Positions 9,026 to 17,597 of a DNA stretch of 64,000 nt are shown piece by piece. Below the pieces are notes generated by a model, which saw nothing but the letters and a program-made list of their open reading frames with translations, was not told the origin of the DNA and did not search any database. The DNA lies in NCBI RefSeq assembly GCF_001514145.1, contig NZ_KQ948658.1, positions 59,288 to 123,287 on the forward strand, in the 5' to 3' direction. Each line of letters starts with the position of its first letter. The stretch's first letter is position 1. Position numbers and translations under genes: made by a program. The stretch comes from Streptomyces canus (GTDB lineage Bacteria > Actinomycetota > Actinomycetes > Streptomycetales > Streptomycetaceae).

Positions 9026-9052
9026 CTCAGTCAGAGATATCGATGGACTGAG
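9026..9052. promoter_or_regulatory. Candidate MarR operator upstream of the MarR-GNAT gene
   Basis: CTCAGTC (9026-9032) and GACTGAG (9046-9052) form a perfect 7-bp inverted repeat with a 13-base AT-rich centre. The site lies 26-52 bases upstream of the ATG, where a MarR autorepressor would bind. The assignment is inferred from position and symmetry. Confidence 0.45.
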
Positions 9053-9076
9053 CGTAGGACTCCGCGCCCGCCGCGG

Positions 9077-9673
9077 CTACCCCTCGGTAGCGGGCCGGTA
9101 GACGCACACCTGCACGCCGGTCTTCCCGGTGACCGTGGACACCAGCTCGAACGGCCGCTTCCCGCCGTCCTCCGGGAAGATCGACTTGCCGCCACCGAGC
9201 AGTACCGGCATCACGATCAGCTGGAGTTCGTCGACGAGCCCCTCGCTGATCAGCGTGCGGACCAGGGTCGGGCTGCCCATCATCGCCAGGTCACCGCCCT
9301 CGCCCTCACGCAGCGCACGGATCCGTGCGACGGCCTCGGAGCCCGGGATCCGCTCGGTGTTGTTCCAGGTCAGCTCGGAGTCGCCGAGGGTGTCCGTCAC
9401 GACGTACTTCTTCAGGGAGTTCAGCCGGTCGGCGAACGGGTCCCCGGCGCGCTCCGGCCAGGCTCCCGCCATCGTCACATACGTCCGCCGCCCGTACAGC
9501 AGCGCCTCGGCCCGCTCCATCCCCTCGGTGAACGCCGGTCCGAGCACCTCCTCGTCGAAGTACGGGTGCGACCAGCCGCCGTGCGCGAACCCGCCGTCGG
9601 TGTCCTCCTCGGGCCCGCCGGGCGCCTGCACGACCCCGTCCAGACTGATGAACTCACTGACCACGATGCGCAT
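9077..9673 (-). CDS. Dihydrofolate reductase family protein (RibD C-terminal-like)
   Basis: ATG at 9673 begins at the first core strand (MRIVVSEFISLDGVVQAPGG) and follows a GGAG element. The 198-residue protein shows the pattern of the RibD-C/DHFR-like reductases: LLYGRRTYVTMAGAWPER, KYVVTDTLGDSELTWNNT, then GDLAMMGSPTLVRTLISEGL and VDELQLIVMPVLLGGGKSIF. Family members use NADPH; most of those in actinobacteria have no defined substrate, and this one lacks the context of folate or riboflavin genes. The family call is firm, the function open. Confidence 0.88.
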   Translation of the reverse strand: MRIVVSEFISLDGVVQAPGGPEEDTDGGFAHGGWSHPYFDEEVLGPAFTEGMERAEALLYGRRTYVTMAGAWPERAGDPFADRLNSLKKYVVTDTLGDSELTWNNTERIPGSEAVARIRALREGEGGDLAMMGSPTLVRTLISEGLVDELQLIVMPVLLGGGKSIFPEDGGKRPFELVSTVTGKTGVQVCVYRPATEG

Positions 9674-9766
9674 GGGACTCACTCCAGTTCCTAGTCGGTT
9701 ACGGCATTGCAGACCGGCGTGGGGCGGGGAACTCATCGGTGTGGGGAGAGTACGGCGTCCTCCGGC

Positions 9767-10558
9767 TCAGTCCCACCAGAACCGCCACTCCGTCCGCCCG
9801 ACGAGTGCGCGCGCGTACTCCGGGAAGGGCGTCGGCGGGTCGTCCACGATGTTGTCCGCGGTGGACAGCACATGCTCCAGAGCGAGCCTCTCGGCGTGCG
9901 CCGGGTCGAGGGGCGGGCGGGCGACGGAGACATACAGCTCGCCGCCGTACGCGGCCACGACCCGGGCCCCGAACCGCTCCTCCCAGCTCCGCAGCAGGGC
10001 ACCCATGAGCGGCATCGGCGGGCTGTCGGTCCACCCGATCACCGCGGGGACGTCGGCGGAGCTGCGGGCGGGGACGAGGACAAGGCTGAGGGACGCCGCG
10101 TACGGCCCGCTGCCCAGCAGCTCGGCGACGGTACGGCCCGCCGCCTCCTCGGGGCCCGGACCGGTACCGGTGTCCGGACCGCCGGGCGCGAGCCCCGGCC
10201 AGCTCGCGAACGGTGGCCCCGGATCGTGCGGCCAGGGCTCGACGTCCTCCGGGGTGTCGTCCGGTTCCGCGGAGGAGGGATCGGACCAGAACGGCAGCCG
10301 CCGTTCCCGGTACTGCGCGAAGTCGGCCGCGAGGACCTCGTCCAGGCGTACGGCGTCGGCGGCGGCCGGATCCGCGGGGCGTGCGGGGTCGTCGGGCCAA
10401 CACAGGTGCGGCTGCAGCCCGGTGACCGGGGCCCGCCTGAGCAGATCCGCCCACACCTCCTCGACATCGTCGGGCAGCTCGTCGCAGATCCAGACCTCCG
10501 ACGGACCCCGTTGCTCGAACCGCCCCGAAGGCAGCCCCTCGGGCAGCGAAAAGACCAT
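9767..10558 (-). CDS. DUF4253 domain protein
   Basis: ATG at 10558 (MVFSLPEGLPSGRF) gives 263 residues. The C-terminal half has the DUF4253 pattern: SLVLVPARSSADVPAVIGWT, LRSWEERFGARVV and EHVLSTADNIVDDPPTP. The N-terminal half is Pro/Asp rich and divergent. The domain is common in Streptomyces, often near toxin-like or immunity-like genes, but no function is established and none is assigned here. It faces away from the methyltransferase gene at 10650. Confidence 0.75.
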   Translation of the reverse strand: MVFSLPEGLPSGRFEQRGPSEVWICDELPDDVEEVWADLLRRAPVTGLQPHLCWPDDPARPADPAAADAVRLDEVLAADFAQYRERRLPFWSDPSSAEPDDTPEDVEPWPHDPGPPFASWPGLAPGGPDTGTGPGPEEAAGRTVAELLGSGPYAASLSLVLVPARSSADVPAVIGWTDSPPMPLMGALLRSWEERFGARVVAAYGGELYVSVARPPLDPAHAERLALEHVLSTADNIVDDPPTPFPEYARALVGRTEWRFWWD

Positions 10559-10649
10559 GCCGGGACGATAGAGGCGACCACTGACAACGGGCCGTGAGCC
10601 GTGAGCGAACGGCAAGGCGTCGCACGGGAGCGGTCCCTAGCATCCAGGC

Positions 10650-11321
10650 ATGACGACAGCGACCTACGACGACCACGCGGACTGGTACAACGACTACATG
10701 TCGCCGTCCTCCGCCGGGGAGTTCATCGACAGGGTGCACACCACGCTCGGGCACCTGCTGGGTCCGGGCGAGGGAATCTGCCTGGACGTCTGCTGCGGCA
10801 CCGGCGCGCACGCGGCCCCGGCGGCGGCCCTCGGCTGGACACCGGTCGGCGTCGACCTCTCACGCGGCCAACTCCGGCACGCGGGCCACCGGTTGCCGGT
10901 CGTGGTCGGCGACGCGACGGCCCTCCCGCTGGCCGACGCCTCGGTCCCCGCCGCGATGTGCGTGCTGGCGAGCACGGACGTCCCCGACTACGCCGCGGTC
11001 CTGAGAGAGGTCGCCCGCGTACTGGCCCCCGGCGGCCGGTTCGTGCACCTCGGCGTCCATCCCTGTTTCATCGGCGCGTTCGCCGACTGGAGCGAGGGGA
11101 CGAGGATCGTGCTGGACGAGCGGTACGCGGACCGCACCCGCACCCTCGACTCATGGAACCCGGCCGGGGTACGCGCCCGCGTGGGCGCCTGGCACATCCC
11201 CCTGGCCGACCTGCTCAACGCCACGCTCGCGGCGGGCCTGCGCCTGGAGCGGACCACCGAGACCGGCTCGGGCGGGATCCCCAACCTGTTCGGATTCGCG
11301 GCGGTGAAGGCCCGCAACTGA
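10650..11321 (+). CDS. Class I SAM-dependent methyltransferase
   Basis: The 223-residue protein carries the Rossmann-fold methyltransferase motifs: motif I ICLDVCCGTGAHAAPAAALG, motif II VGVDLSRGQLRHA, VVVGDATALPLADASV and the post-motif LREVARVLAPGGRFVHLGVH. It is a Methyltransf_11-like small-molecule methyltransferase. The substrate cannot be read from the sequence. The gene is divergent from the DUF4253 gene and is followed 53 bases later by a DinB-family gene on the same strand. Confidence 0.9.
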   Translation: MTTATYDDHADWYNDYMSPSSAGEFIDRVHTTLGHLLGPGEGICLDVCCGTGAHAAPAAALGWTPVGVDLSRGQLRHAGHRLPVVVGDATALPLADASVPAAMCVLASTDVPDYAAVLREVARVLAPGGRFVHLGVHPCFIGAFADWSEGTRIVLDERYADRTRTLDSWNPAGVRARVGAWHIPLADLLNATLAAGLRLERTTETGSGGIPNLFGFAAVKARN

Positions 11322-11374
11322 TGGTCCCGCCGATTATCGGTGGACAAAGATCGCGCCGACGACAGACTGACTCG

Positions 11375-11974
11375 ATGACCGCAACAGACACCGGCACCGA
11401 CCTTCGCCTCTACCTCCAGGACGCCCGCGACTCCCTGCTCCTGAAGATCGAGGGCCTCTCCGAGTACGACGTCCGCCGCCCCCTGACCCCGACCGGCACC
11501 AACCTCCTGGGACTGGTCAAGCACCTCACCGGTGCCGAGGCGATCTACTTCGGCGAGACCTTCGGCCGACCGCTCCCCGGGGCCCAGCCCCTGTGGATCA
11601 CCGGCGCCGCCGAACCGAACGCCGACCTGTGGGCGACCCCCGAGGAGACGCGCGAGCAGATCGTCGACGGCTACCACCGGGCCTGCGCCCACGCGGACGA
11701 GACCCTCGATACCCTTCCCCTGGACACCGTCGGCCGCGTCCCCTGGCCCCCGCACTCCGAGCTCACGCTCGGCCGCATCCTGATCCACATGATCGCCGAG
11801 TCCCACCGTCACGTCGGCCACGCCGACGTCGTACGCGAACTCGTCGACGGGTCGGTGGGGCAGCGGGCGGAGGGGGACAACATGGCGCCGGGCGACCTTG
11901 AGTGGTGGGAGCGGTACCGGAACCGGGTGGAGGAGGCGGCGAGGAAGGCTTCCGTGGGGGATTCGGGCAACTGA
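11375..11974 (+). CDS. DinB family protein (DUF664)
   Basis: ATG at 11375 gives 199 residues. The pattern LLGLVKHLTGAEAIYFGETF near the N-terminus and LGRILIHMIAESHRHVGHADVVREL near the C-terminus matches the four-helix DinB/DUF664 fold, with His residues placed for metal binding. Members are metal-dependent proteins, some of them mycothiol- or bacillithiol-linked transferases; the partner here is unknown. The product ends in a hydrophilic tail (WWERYRNRVEEAARK). Confidence 0.88.
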   Translation: MTATDTGTDLRLYLQDARDSLLLKIEGLSEYDVRRPLTPTGTNLLGLVKHLTGAEAIYFGETFGRPLPGAQPLWITGAAEPNADLWATPEETREQIVDGYHRACAHADETLDTLPLDTVGRVPWPPHSELTLGRILIHMIAESHRHVGHADVVRELVDGSVGQRAEGDNMAPGDLEWWERYRNRVEEAARKASVGDSGN

Positions 11975-12028
11975 ACCCACTTGAGGTGCGCGACCGGCCC
12001 CACCGGCCCGCACCCCGCCCACGCCTCC

Positions 12029-13075
12029 TCAGCCCCGAGGCACCCCCGAAGACCCCCGGACCATCAGCTCCCCCCGAACCGTCGCGATCCCCCCGGGCGG
12101 CGGCTCCTCCCGTCCCATCGCGATCCGCCCCGCTCGGGCCCCCGCCTCCGCCAGCGGCAACCGCACCGTCGTCAGGGCGGGCACCGCGTCGATGCTGAAC
12201 GGCAGGTCGTCGAACCCGGCGACCGACACGTCCTCCGGAATCCGCAGCCCGGAGTCCCGCAGCGCCGCACACGCCCCCAGCGCGACGGAGTCGTTCGCGG
12301 CCACCACAGCCGTCAGCGACGGATCCCGCCGCAGCAGCTCCAGCGTGGCCTCGTAGCCGGACCGCCGGTCGTAGCGGCCATGGACGGTCCACCGCGGGTC
12401 CTCGGTGATCCCGTGCGCCTCCAGCGCCGCCCGGTGTCCCTCCAGCCGGTGCCGGGTCGTCGTGCGCTCCTCCGGCCCGGCGATGTACCCGAGCCGCCGG
12501 TGCCCGAGCCCGATGAGGTGCTCGGTGAGTTCCTTGCCCCCGCCCCGGTTGTCGAAGGTCAGCGCGAACGCCCCGGTCTCCGGCGCCGGCGGCCGCCCGC
12601 ACAGCACGATCCGGGTCCCGGCGTCCGCCAGCTTCCGCAGCTTGGCGGACATCGCCGCCTTGTGCGGCGCGGCCTCCGTCGCCCCGCCCGTCAGCACGAC
12701 CGCCGCCGCCCGCTGCCGCTGGAGCAGGGTGAGATACGTCAGCTCCCGCTCCGGGGAACCCCCGGTGTTGCAGACGACCCCGAGCCGTTCCCCGCCCGCG
12801 CGCCCGCCCGGCCCCCCGATCTCCGACTGGATCGCACCGGCCATGATCCCGAAGAAGGGGTCCGCGATGTCGTTCACGAGGATGCCGACCAGATCCGACG
12901 TGGCGGCGGCGAGCGAGCTCGCCGGACCGTTGAGCACGTAGTCCAGCTCGTCCACGGCCCGCAGCACCCGCTCACGCGTGGTCGCGGCCACGGGGTAGTT
13001 CCCGTTCAATACGCGCGACACCGTCGCGGGGGAGACCTGGGCGCGGGCCGCCACGTCCGCCAGGGTCACCGTCAT
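12029..13075 (-). CDS. LacI-family transcriptional repressor
   Basis: ATG at 13075 begins exactly at the LacI DNA-binding domain (TLADVAARAQVSPATVSRV, then LNGNYPVAATTRERV). The 348-residue protein continues with a periplasmic-binding-protein-like effector domain (DLVGILVNDIADPFFGIMAG; LGHRRLGYIAGPEERTTT; VAGFDDLPFSIDAVPALTTV). It is divergent from the Gfo/Idh/MocA operon, whose promoter region carries a LacI-type AAGCGCTT core, so it most likely represses that operon and itself. A motif shared with the inositol locus suggests it may act there too. The effector is probably a sugar or polyol. Confidence 0.92.
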   Translation of the reverse strand: MTVTLADVAARAQVSPATVSRVLNGNYPVAATTRERVLRAVDELDYVLNGPASSLAAATSDLVGILVNDIADPFFGIMAGAIQSEIGGPGGRAGGERLGVVCNTGGSPERELTYLTLLQRQRAAAVVLTGGATEAAPHKAAMSAKLRKLADAGTRIVLCGRPPAPETGAFALTFDNRGGGKELTEHLIGLGHRRLGYIAGPEERTTTRHRLEGHRAALEAHGITEDPRWTVHGRYDRRSGYEATLELLRRDPSLTAVVAANDSVALGACAALRDSGLRIPEDVSVAGFDDLPFSIDAVPALTTVRLPLAEAGARAGRIAMGREEPPPGGIATVRGELMVRGSSGVPRG

Positions 13076-13220
13076 CTCGTCGTCCTCCGGTCGCGCGCCG
13101 CAGCGCATGTCAGTCGTACTCCGTCGTACACGCGGGCACCAAGGTCCCGGTTCCGAGCCGACCTTAAGGCCATGACGCCCAGCTGTTCGCCCCCTCGAAC
13201 AACTCACCCTGTTCGCGGTC

Positions 13221-13276
13221 TTGTCCAGACCGCTGGTCAGAGGCTAGCTTCTTCCTAGATAGAAAGCGCTTGCTGT
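13221..13276 (+). promoter_or_regulatory. Promoter and LacI-type operator of the Gfo/DUF993/isomerase operon
   Basis: TTGTCC (13221-13226) and TAGCTT (13245-13250) are 18 bases apart and could be -35 and -10. The palindromic core AAGCGCTT (13264-13271) sits where transcription would begin, within AGCGCTTGCTGT (13265-13276). The same 12-mer, and the same TTGTCCAGAC (13221-13230), recur in the inositol control region near 49123-49163. Binding by the LacI protein at 12029-13075 is inferred. Confidence 0.5.
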
Positions 13277-13340
13277 AACGCTCATCAGTGGAGCGTGCGC
13301 GGCGCGCACAACCGCGTACGACTCCTACGAAGGGAATGAC

Positions 13341-14492
13341 GTGACACGCAAGACGGTGCGTATCGCCATGAACGGTGTGACGGGGCGCATGGGCTACCGC
13401 CAGCACCTCGTCCGCTCGATCCTCGCGATCCGCGAGCAGGGCGGTCTCGACCTGGGCGACGGCACGGTGCTGTGGCCCGAGCCGATCCTGGTGGGCCGCC
13501 GCGAGCACGCCCTGAAGGCCCTGGCCGAGCAGCACGGCATCGAGCACATCTCCACCGACGTGGACGCGGTCCTCGCCGACCCGACCGTCGACATCTACTT
13601 CGACGCCCAGGTCACCTCCGCCCGTGAGCAGGCGATCAAGAAGGCGATCGCGGCGGGCAAGCACATCTACACGGAGAAGCCCACCGCCACCGGCCTGGAG
13701 GGCGCCCTGGAGCTGGCCCGTCTCGCCCATGAGAAGGGCATCAAGCACGGCGTCGTCCAGGACAAGCTCTTCCTCCCCGGCCTGCTCAAGCTGAAGCGCC
13801 TCATCGACGGCGGCTTCTTCGGCCGGATCCTCTCGATCCGCGGCGAGTTCGGCTACTGGGTCTTCGAGGGCGACTGGCAGACCGCCCAGCGCCCCTCGTG
13901 GAACTACCGGGCCGAGGACGGCGGTGGCATCGTTGTCGACATGTTCCCGCACTGGGAGTACGTGCTCCACGAGCTCTTCGGCCGCGTGAAGTCCGTCCAG
14001 GCCCTCACCGCCACCCACATCCCGCAGCGCTGGGACGAGAACGACAAGCCGTACGACGCCACCGCCGACGACGCCGCCTACGGCATCTTCGAGCTCGAGG
14101 GCGGCGCGATCGCCCAGATCAACTCCTCCTGGGCCGTCCGCGTCAACCGCGACGAGCTCGTCGAGTTCCAGGTCGACGGCACCGAGGGCTCCGCCGTCGC
14201 CGGTCTGCGCAACTGCCGTGTCCAGCACCGCAGCGCCACCCCCAAGCCGGTCTGGAACCCCGACATCCCCGCCACCGAGGTCTTCCGTGACCAGTGGCAG
14301 GAGGTCCCGGACAACGCCGAGTTCGACAACGGCTTCAAGGCCCAGTGGGAGCTCTTCCTCAAGCACGTCTACGCCGACGCCCCGTACCAGTGGGACCTCC
14401 TGGCCGGCGCCCGCGGCGTCCAGCTCGCCGAACTGGGCCTGAAGTCCTCGGCCGAGGGCCGCCGTTTCGACGTACCGGAGATCTCGCTGTGA
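13341..14492 (+). CDS. Gfo/Idh/MocA family oxidoreductase
   Basis: GTG at 13341 starts a 383-residue protein. The dinucleotide site is IAMNGVTGRMGYRQHLV (residues 8-24), and the family EKP motif appears as YTEKPTATGLE near 110-120. The C-terminal half supplies the substrate domain (GYWVFEGDWQTAQRPSWNYR; GGGIVVDMFPHWEYVLHELFG). Such enzymes oxidise or reduce sugars and cyclitols with NAD(P); IolG belongs to the same superfamily, but this sequence is not obviously IolG. It leads a coupled three-gene operon opposite a LacI gene, indicating a catabolic sugar or polyol dehydrogenase. Confidence 0.9.
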   Translation: MTRKTVRIAMNGVTGRMGYRQHLVRSILAIREQGGLDLGDGTVLWPEPILVGRREHALKALAEQHGIEHISTDVDAVLADPTVDIYFDAQVTSAREQAIKKAIAAGKHIYTEKPTATGLEGALELARLAHEKGIKHGVVQDKLFLPGLLKLKRLIDGGFFGRILSIRGEFGYWVFEGDWQTAQRPSWNYRAEDGGGIVVDMFPHWEYVLHELFGRVKSVQALTATHIPQRWDENDKPYDATADDAAYGIFELEGGAIAQINSSWAVRVNRDELVEFQVDGTEGSAVAGLRNCRVQHRSATPKPVWNPDIPATEVFRDQWQEVPDNAEFDNGFKAQWELFLKHVYADAPYQWDLLAGARGVQLAELGLKSSAEGRRFDVPEISL

Positions 14493-15643
14493 CGATCCGA
14501 CTCCCTGCCGGTGACGGGGGATTCAGGGCCTACGAGCCCCGCAAGGAACCCTTCGCCGCCACCCCCGGCACCCCCTTCACCTCCCGTACGGTCTTCTCGG
14601 CGGCGCACGTCGTCGCCGACCCGTTCGCGGACTCCACGCCGGACTCCCCGGCCGCCGTCGACTGGGACGCCACCCTCGCCTTCCGCCGCCACCTGTGGTC
14701 GCACGGACTCGGGGTCGCCGAGGCGATGGACACCGCCCAGCGCGGGATGGGCCTGGACTGGGCGGGCGCGGCCGAGCTGATCCGCCGCAGCGCCGCCGAG
14801 GCCACGTCGGTCGGCGGCCTCATCGCCTGCGGTGTCGGCACCGACCAGCTCACCGGCCCCGCGACCCTGGACGAGGTCCGGGCCGCCTACGAGGAGCAGC
14901 TCGCCCTCGTCGAGGATTCCGGCGCCCAGGCCATCCTGATGGCCTCCCGGGCCCTCGCGGCGGCCGCCAAGGGCCCCGAGGACTACCTGGAGGTCTACGG
15001 CCACCTGCTCCGCCAGGCCACCGAGCCGGTCATCCTGCACTGGCTCGGCCCGATGTTCGACCCGGCGCTGGAGGGCTACTGGGGCTCGTCCGACCTGGAC
15101 GCGGCCACCGACACCTTCCTGGACGTCATCGCCGCCCACCCGGACAAGGTCGACGGCATCAAGGTCTCGCTCCTGGAGGCCCAGCGCGAGATCGACATCC
15201 GCCGCCGGCTCCCGCAGGGCGTCCGCTGCTACACGGGTGACGACTTCAACTATCCCGAGCTGATCGCAGGTGACGAGCAGGGCTTCAGCCACGCCCTGCT
15301 CGGCATCTTCGACCCGCTGGGCCCGCTCGCGGCCGAGGCGGTCCGCGTCCTGGACACCGGTGACGCCAAGGGCTTCCGCGAACTCCTCGACCCCACCGTC
15401 GAGTTGTCCCGCCATCTCTTCCAGGCACCCACCCGCTTCTACAAGACGGGCGTGGTCTTCCTGGCCTGGCTGGCCGGCCACCAGTCGCACTTCACGATGG
15501 TCGGCGGCCTCCAGTCGGCCCGCTCCCTCCCGCACTTCGCGCGCGCCTACGAACTCGCCGACGGCCTGGGCCTGTTCCCGGACCCGAAGCTGGCGGAGGA
15601 GCGGATGAAGAACCTGCTGTCCCTGTACGGGGTGAACCAGTGA
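14489..15643 (+). CDS. Dihydrodipicolinate synthase-like protein, DUF993
   Basis: GTG at 14489 overlaps the previous stop (GTGA), giving 384 residues. The protein reads as a TIM-barrel aldolase relative: FRRHLWSHGLGVAEAMDTAQ, TSVGGLIACGVGTDQL, VILHWLGPMFDPALEGYWG, and VDGIKVSLLEAQREIDIRRR, where Lys of GIKVS falls where class I aldolases carry the Schiff-base Lys. DUF993 has no established reaction that I know of. Its position between a dehydrogenase and an isomerase suggests retro-aldol cleavage of an oxidised sugar. Confidence 0.85.
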   Translation: MTIRLPAGDGGFRAYEPRKEPFAATPGTPFTSRTVFSAAHVVADPFADSTPDSPAAVDWDATLAFRRHLWSHGLGVAEAMDTAQRGMGLDWAGAAELIRRSAAEATSVGGLIACGVGTDQLTGPATLDEVRAAYEEQLALVEDSGAQAILMASRALAAAAKGPEDYLEVYGHLLRQATEPVILHWLGPMFDPALEGYWGSSDLDAATDTFLDVIAAHPDKVDGIKVSLLEAQREIDIRRRLPQGVRCYTGDDFNYPELIAGDEQGFSHALLGIFDPLGPLAAEAVRVLDTGDAKGFRELLDPTVELSRHLFQAPTRFYKTGVVFLAWLAGHQSHFTMVGGLQSARSLPHFARAYELADGLGLFPDPKLAEERMKNLLSLYGVNQ

Positions 15644-16470
15644 CCGACCTGTCCCGCTTCTCCATCAACCAGATGACGGTCAAGCAGCTGTCCCTGCCGG
15701 AACTGGTCGACGCCTGCCGCGAGCTGGGCATCGGCAACGTCGGCCTGTGGCGGGAGCCCGTCCAGTCGTACGGCGTCGAGGCGACGGCCAAGCTGGTCCG
15801 TGACGCGGGCCTCACGGTCACCACGCTGTGCCGCGGCGGCTTCTTCACGGCGATCGACCCGGACGAGCGGGCCGCGGCGCTGGACGACAACCGCCGCGCG
15901 GTCGACGAGGCGGCGACGCTGGGCACCGACACCCTGGTGCTGGTCTCCGGCGGTCTCCCGGCCGGCTCCAAGGACCTGCACGGCGCCCGTGAGCGCATCG
16001 CGGACGCCCTGTCCGTCCTGGGCCCGTACGCCGAGGAGCACGGGGTGAAGCTGGCCATCGAGCCGCTGCACCCCATGTACGCCTCGGACCGCTGCGTGGT
16101 CTCGACGCTCACCCAGGCCCTCGACCTGGCGGAGCGCTTCCCCGCCCAGCAGGTCGGCGTCACGGTGGACACGTACCACATCTGGTGGGACGACAACGCG
16201 CCCGCGCAGATCGCCCGCGCGGGCGCCGGCGACCGTATCCACACCTTCCAGCTCGCGGACTGGACGACCCCGCTGCCGGAGGGTGTGCTGAACGGCCGCG
16301 GACAGATCGGCGACGGCGCGATCGACATGCGGGAGTGGCAGCGGTACGTCGAGGCGGCCGGGTACACGGGCGCGATCGAGGTCGAGCTGTTCAACGACGC
16401 GCTGTGGGCCCGGGACGGCCGCGAGGTGCTCACCGAGACCGCCGAACGGTTCGTGGCCCACACCCTGTGA
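15640..16470 (+). CDS. Sugar phosphate isomerase/epimerase (TIM barrel)
   Basis: GTG at 15640 overlaps the DUF993 stop. The 276-residue protein has AP-endonuclease-2/xylose-isomerase-like features: LGIGNVGLWREPVQSYGVEA, VKLAIEPLHPMYASDRCVVS with the metal-site Glu, VGVTVDTYHIWWD, IHTFQLADWTTPLPEG and GAIEVELFND near the end. It probably isomerises or epimerises the product or substrate of the neighbouring dehydrogenase. Tight coupling of all three genes argues for one pathway. A strong terminator follows five bases after the stop. Confidence 0.88.
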   Translation: MTDLSRFSINQMTVKQLSLPELVDACRELGIGNVGLWREPVQSYGVEATAKLVRDAGLTVTTLCRGGFFTAIDPDERAAALDDNRRAVDEAATLGTDTLVLVSGGLPAGSKDLHGARERIADALSVLGPYAEEHGVKLAIEPLHPMYASDRCVVSTLTQALDLAERFPAQQVGVTVDTYHIWWDDNAPAQIARAGAGDRIHTFQLADWTTPLPEGVLNGRGQIGDGAIDMREWQRYVEAAGYTGAIEVELFNDALWARDGREVLTETAERFVAHTL

Positions 16471-16474
16471 AGCG

Positions 16475-16513
16475 GGGGCCGGAGGGGAATCTCGGGACTT
16501 CCCCTCCGGCCCC
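16475..16513. terminator. Strong bidirectional terminator between convergent genes
   Basis: GGGGCCGGAGGGGAA (16475-16489) pairs perfectly with TTCCCCTCCGGCCCC (16499-16513) across a 9-base loop. It lies between the isomerase stop and the end of the convergent DUF1963 gene and can serve both. Confidence 0.85.
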
Positions 16514-16524
16514 GTCCGAAGCCC

Positions 16525-17391
16525 TTACGGATTCCGGAAAACCGTCGTGAACGCGCGGTCGAAGCGCCGTGCCGCCAGGTCCGCTCGCTGGATCGACCAG
16601 TGGACGGTGGCGCCCTCCAGGCCGTCGATCCAGGGGTTCCACTCGGCGAGCAGCACCCAGTCCGCGAGGTCGTCCGACACCGGCTCGCCCCCGCCCCAAC
16701 GTCCGGCTGCCGCCTCCTGCACCGCGCACCACACGGCCGTCCCGACGGGGTCGGTGTCGACGGCCTCCTGGTCGGCGTACCCGCCGAGCTGGAGCTGCCC
16801 CGAAGAGGCGATGTCGTCGTGGGTCTCGGCCCACACATGGGCCAGTTCCTCGGAGCGCGGATGCCCGGGGAGCGGAACCCAGCGGGGCTCCTCGGGTATC
16901 TCGACCCAGTAGTGGTACGGCAGCGAGACGTCGACCGTCGCCCTGAGCGTCTCCTGCGGGAACTGAGCGAAGACCTCCTGGTACTCGTCGTCGTCCTCGA
17001 ACCAGGCCCACCCCTCCTTGTCCCGCTCCTCCACGGCCGTCCCCGCCGGTACGTACACCGCGCTCCCCATGCTCTCCCCGTCACCGAAGTCCTCGGGATA
17101 GGCGAACAGCAGCAGGTGGCCGTCGGACGGCAGGGGGAGATCCGTCGCGTCGGCGGGCAGGGCCGCGAGGTCGATGGACGCGACGAAGGGGTGGAAGGGG
17201 TGCGCTGTCCCGACCGGAAGCATCAACGGCCCTCCGAACCGCCCCGCCACCGGCCCGTCCCCGTCCTCGGCCAGCGTCGCGCAGGGCCTGGCGGTGTCCA
17301 TCCACCGCTCCACGTCCTCGGCGGGTATCCCGCGCGCGAGCGCCTTGTCACGGAAGGGCCCTAATCTCTCTAGCATCTCGTCAGGAGTCAT
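16525..17391 (-). CDS. DUF1963 (YwqG-like) protein
   Basis: The 288-residue protein has the YwqG/DUF1963 pattern: FGGPLMLPVGTAHPFHPFVA, SIDLAALPADATDLPLPSDG, HLLLFAYPEDFG and, later, LQLGGYADQEAVDTDPVG and DWVLLAEWNPWIDG. The family is widespread, often close to SMI1/KNR4-type immunity proteins, and has no defined biochemical role. It stands alone here, after a shared terminator. I assign no function beyond the family. Confidence 0.8.
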   Translation of the reverse strand: MTPDEMLERLGPFRDKALARGIPAEDVERWMDTARPCATLAEDGDGPVAGRFGGPLMLPVGTAHPFHPFVASIDLAALPADATDLPLPSDGHLLLFAYPEDFGDGESMGSAVYVPAGTAVEERDKEGWAWFEDDDEYQEVFAQFPQETLRATVDVSLPYHYWVEIPEEPRWVPLPGHPRSEELAHVWAETHDDIASSGQLQLGGYADQEAVDTDPVGTAVWCAVQEAAAGRWGGGEPVSDDLADWVLLAEWNPWIDGLEGATVHWSIQRADLAARRFDRAFTTVFRNP

Positions 17392-17534
17392 GGAGGAAAC
17401 CTAGGGCCGGGCACTGACAAAAAAATCCGTGGACCCGTACAACCCTTCTCCCACCTCGCCTGTCGTACGTGGCATCAGGACTCTTGGAGGGGGATCCGGG
17501 GGGATCGCGGGGGTTCTGACGGGGAGGGAAAAGC

Positions 17535-17568
17535 CGAAGGGGTCCGGTCGCCAGACCGGGCCCCTTCG
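17535..17568 (-). terminator. Terminator of the glycosidase/ABC operon
   Basis: CGAAGGGGTCCGGTC (17535-17549) and GACCGGGCCCCTTCG (17554-17568) form a 15-bp stem with one G-T pair and a 4-base loop. It starts 30 bases beyond the stop of the leftward secreted glycosidase gene, the last gene of that operon. Confidence 0.8.
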
Positions 17569-17597
17569 AAGTACGTGCGTGGTGGATCCGCCGCTGG

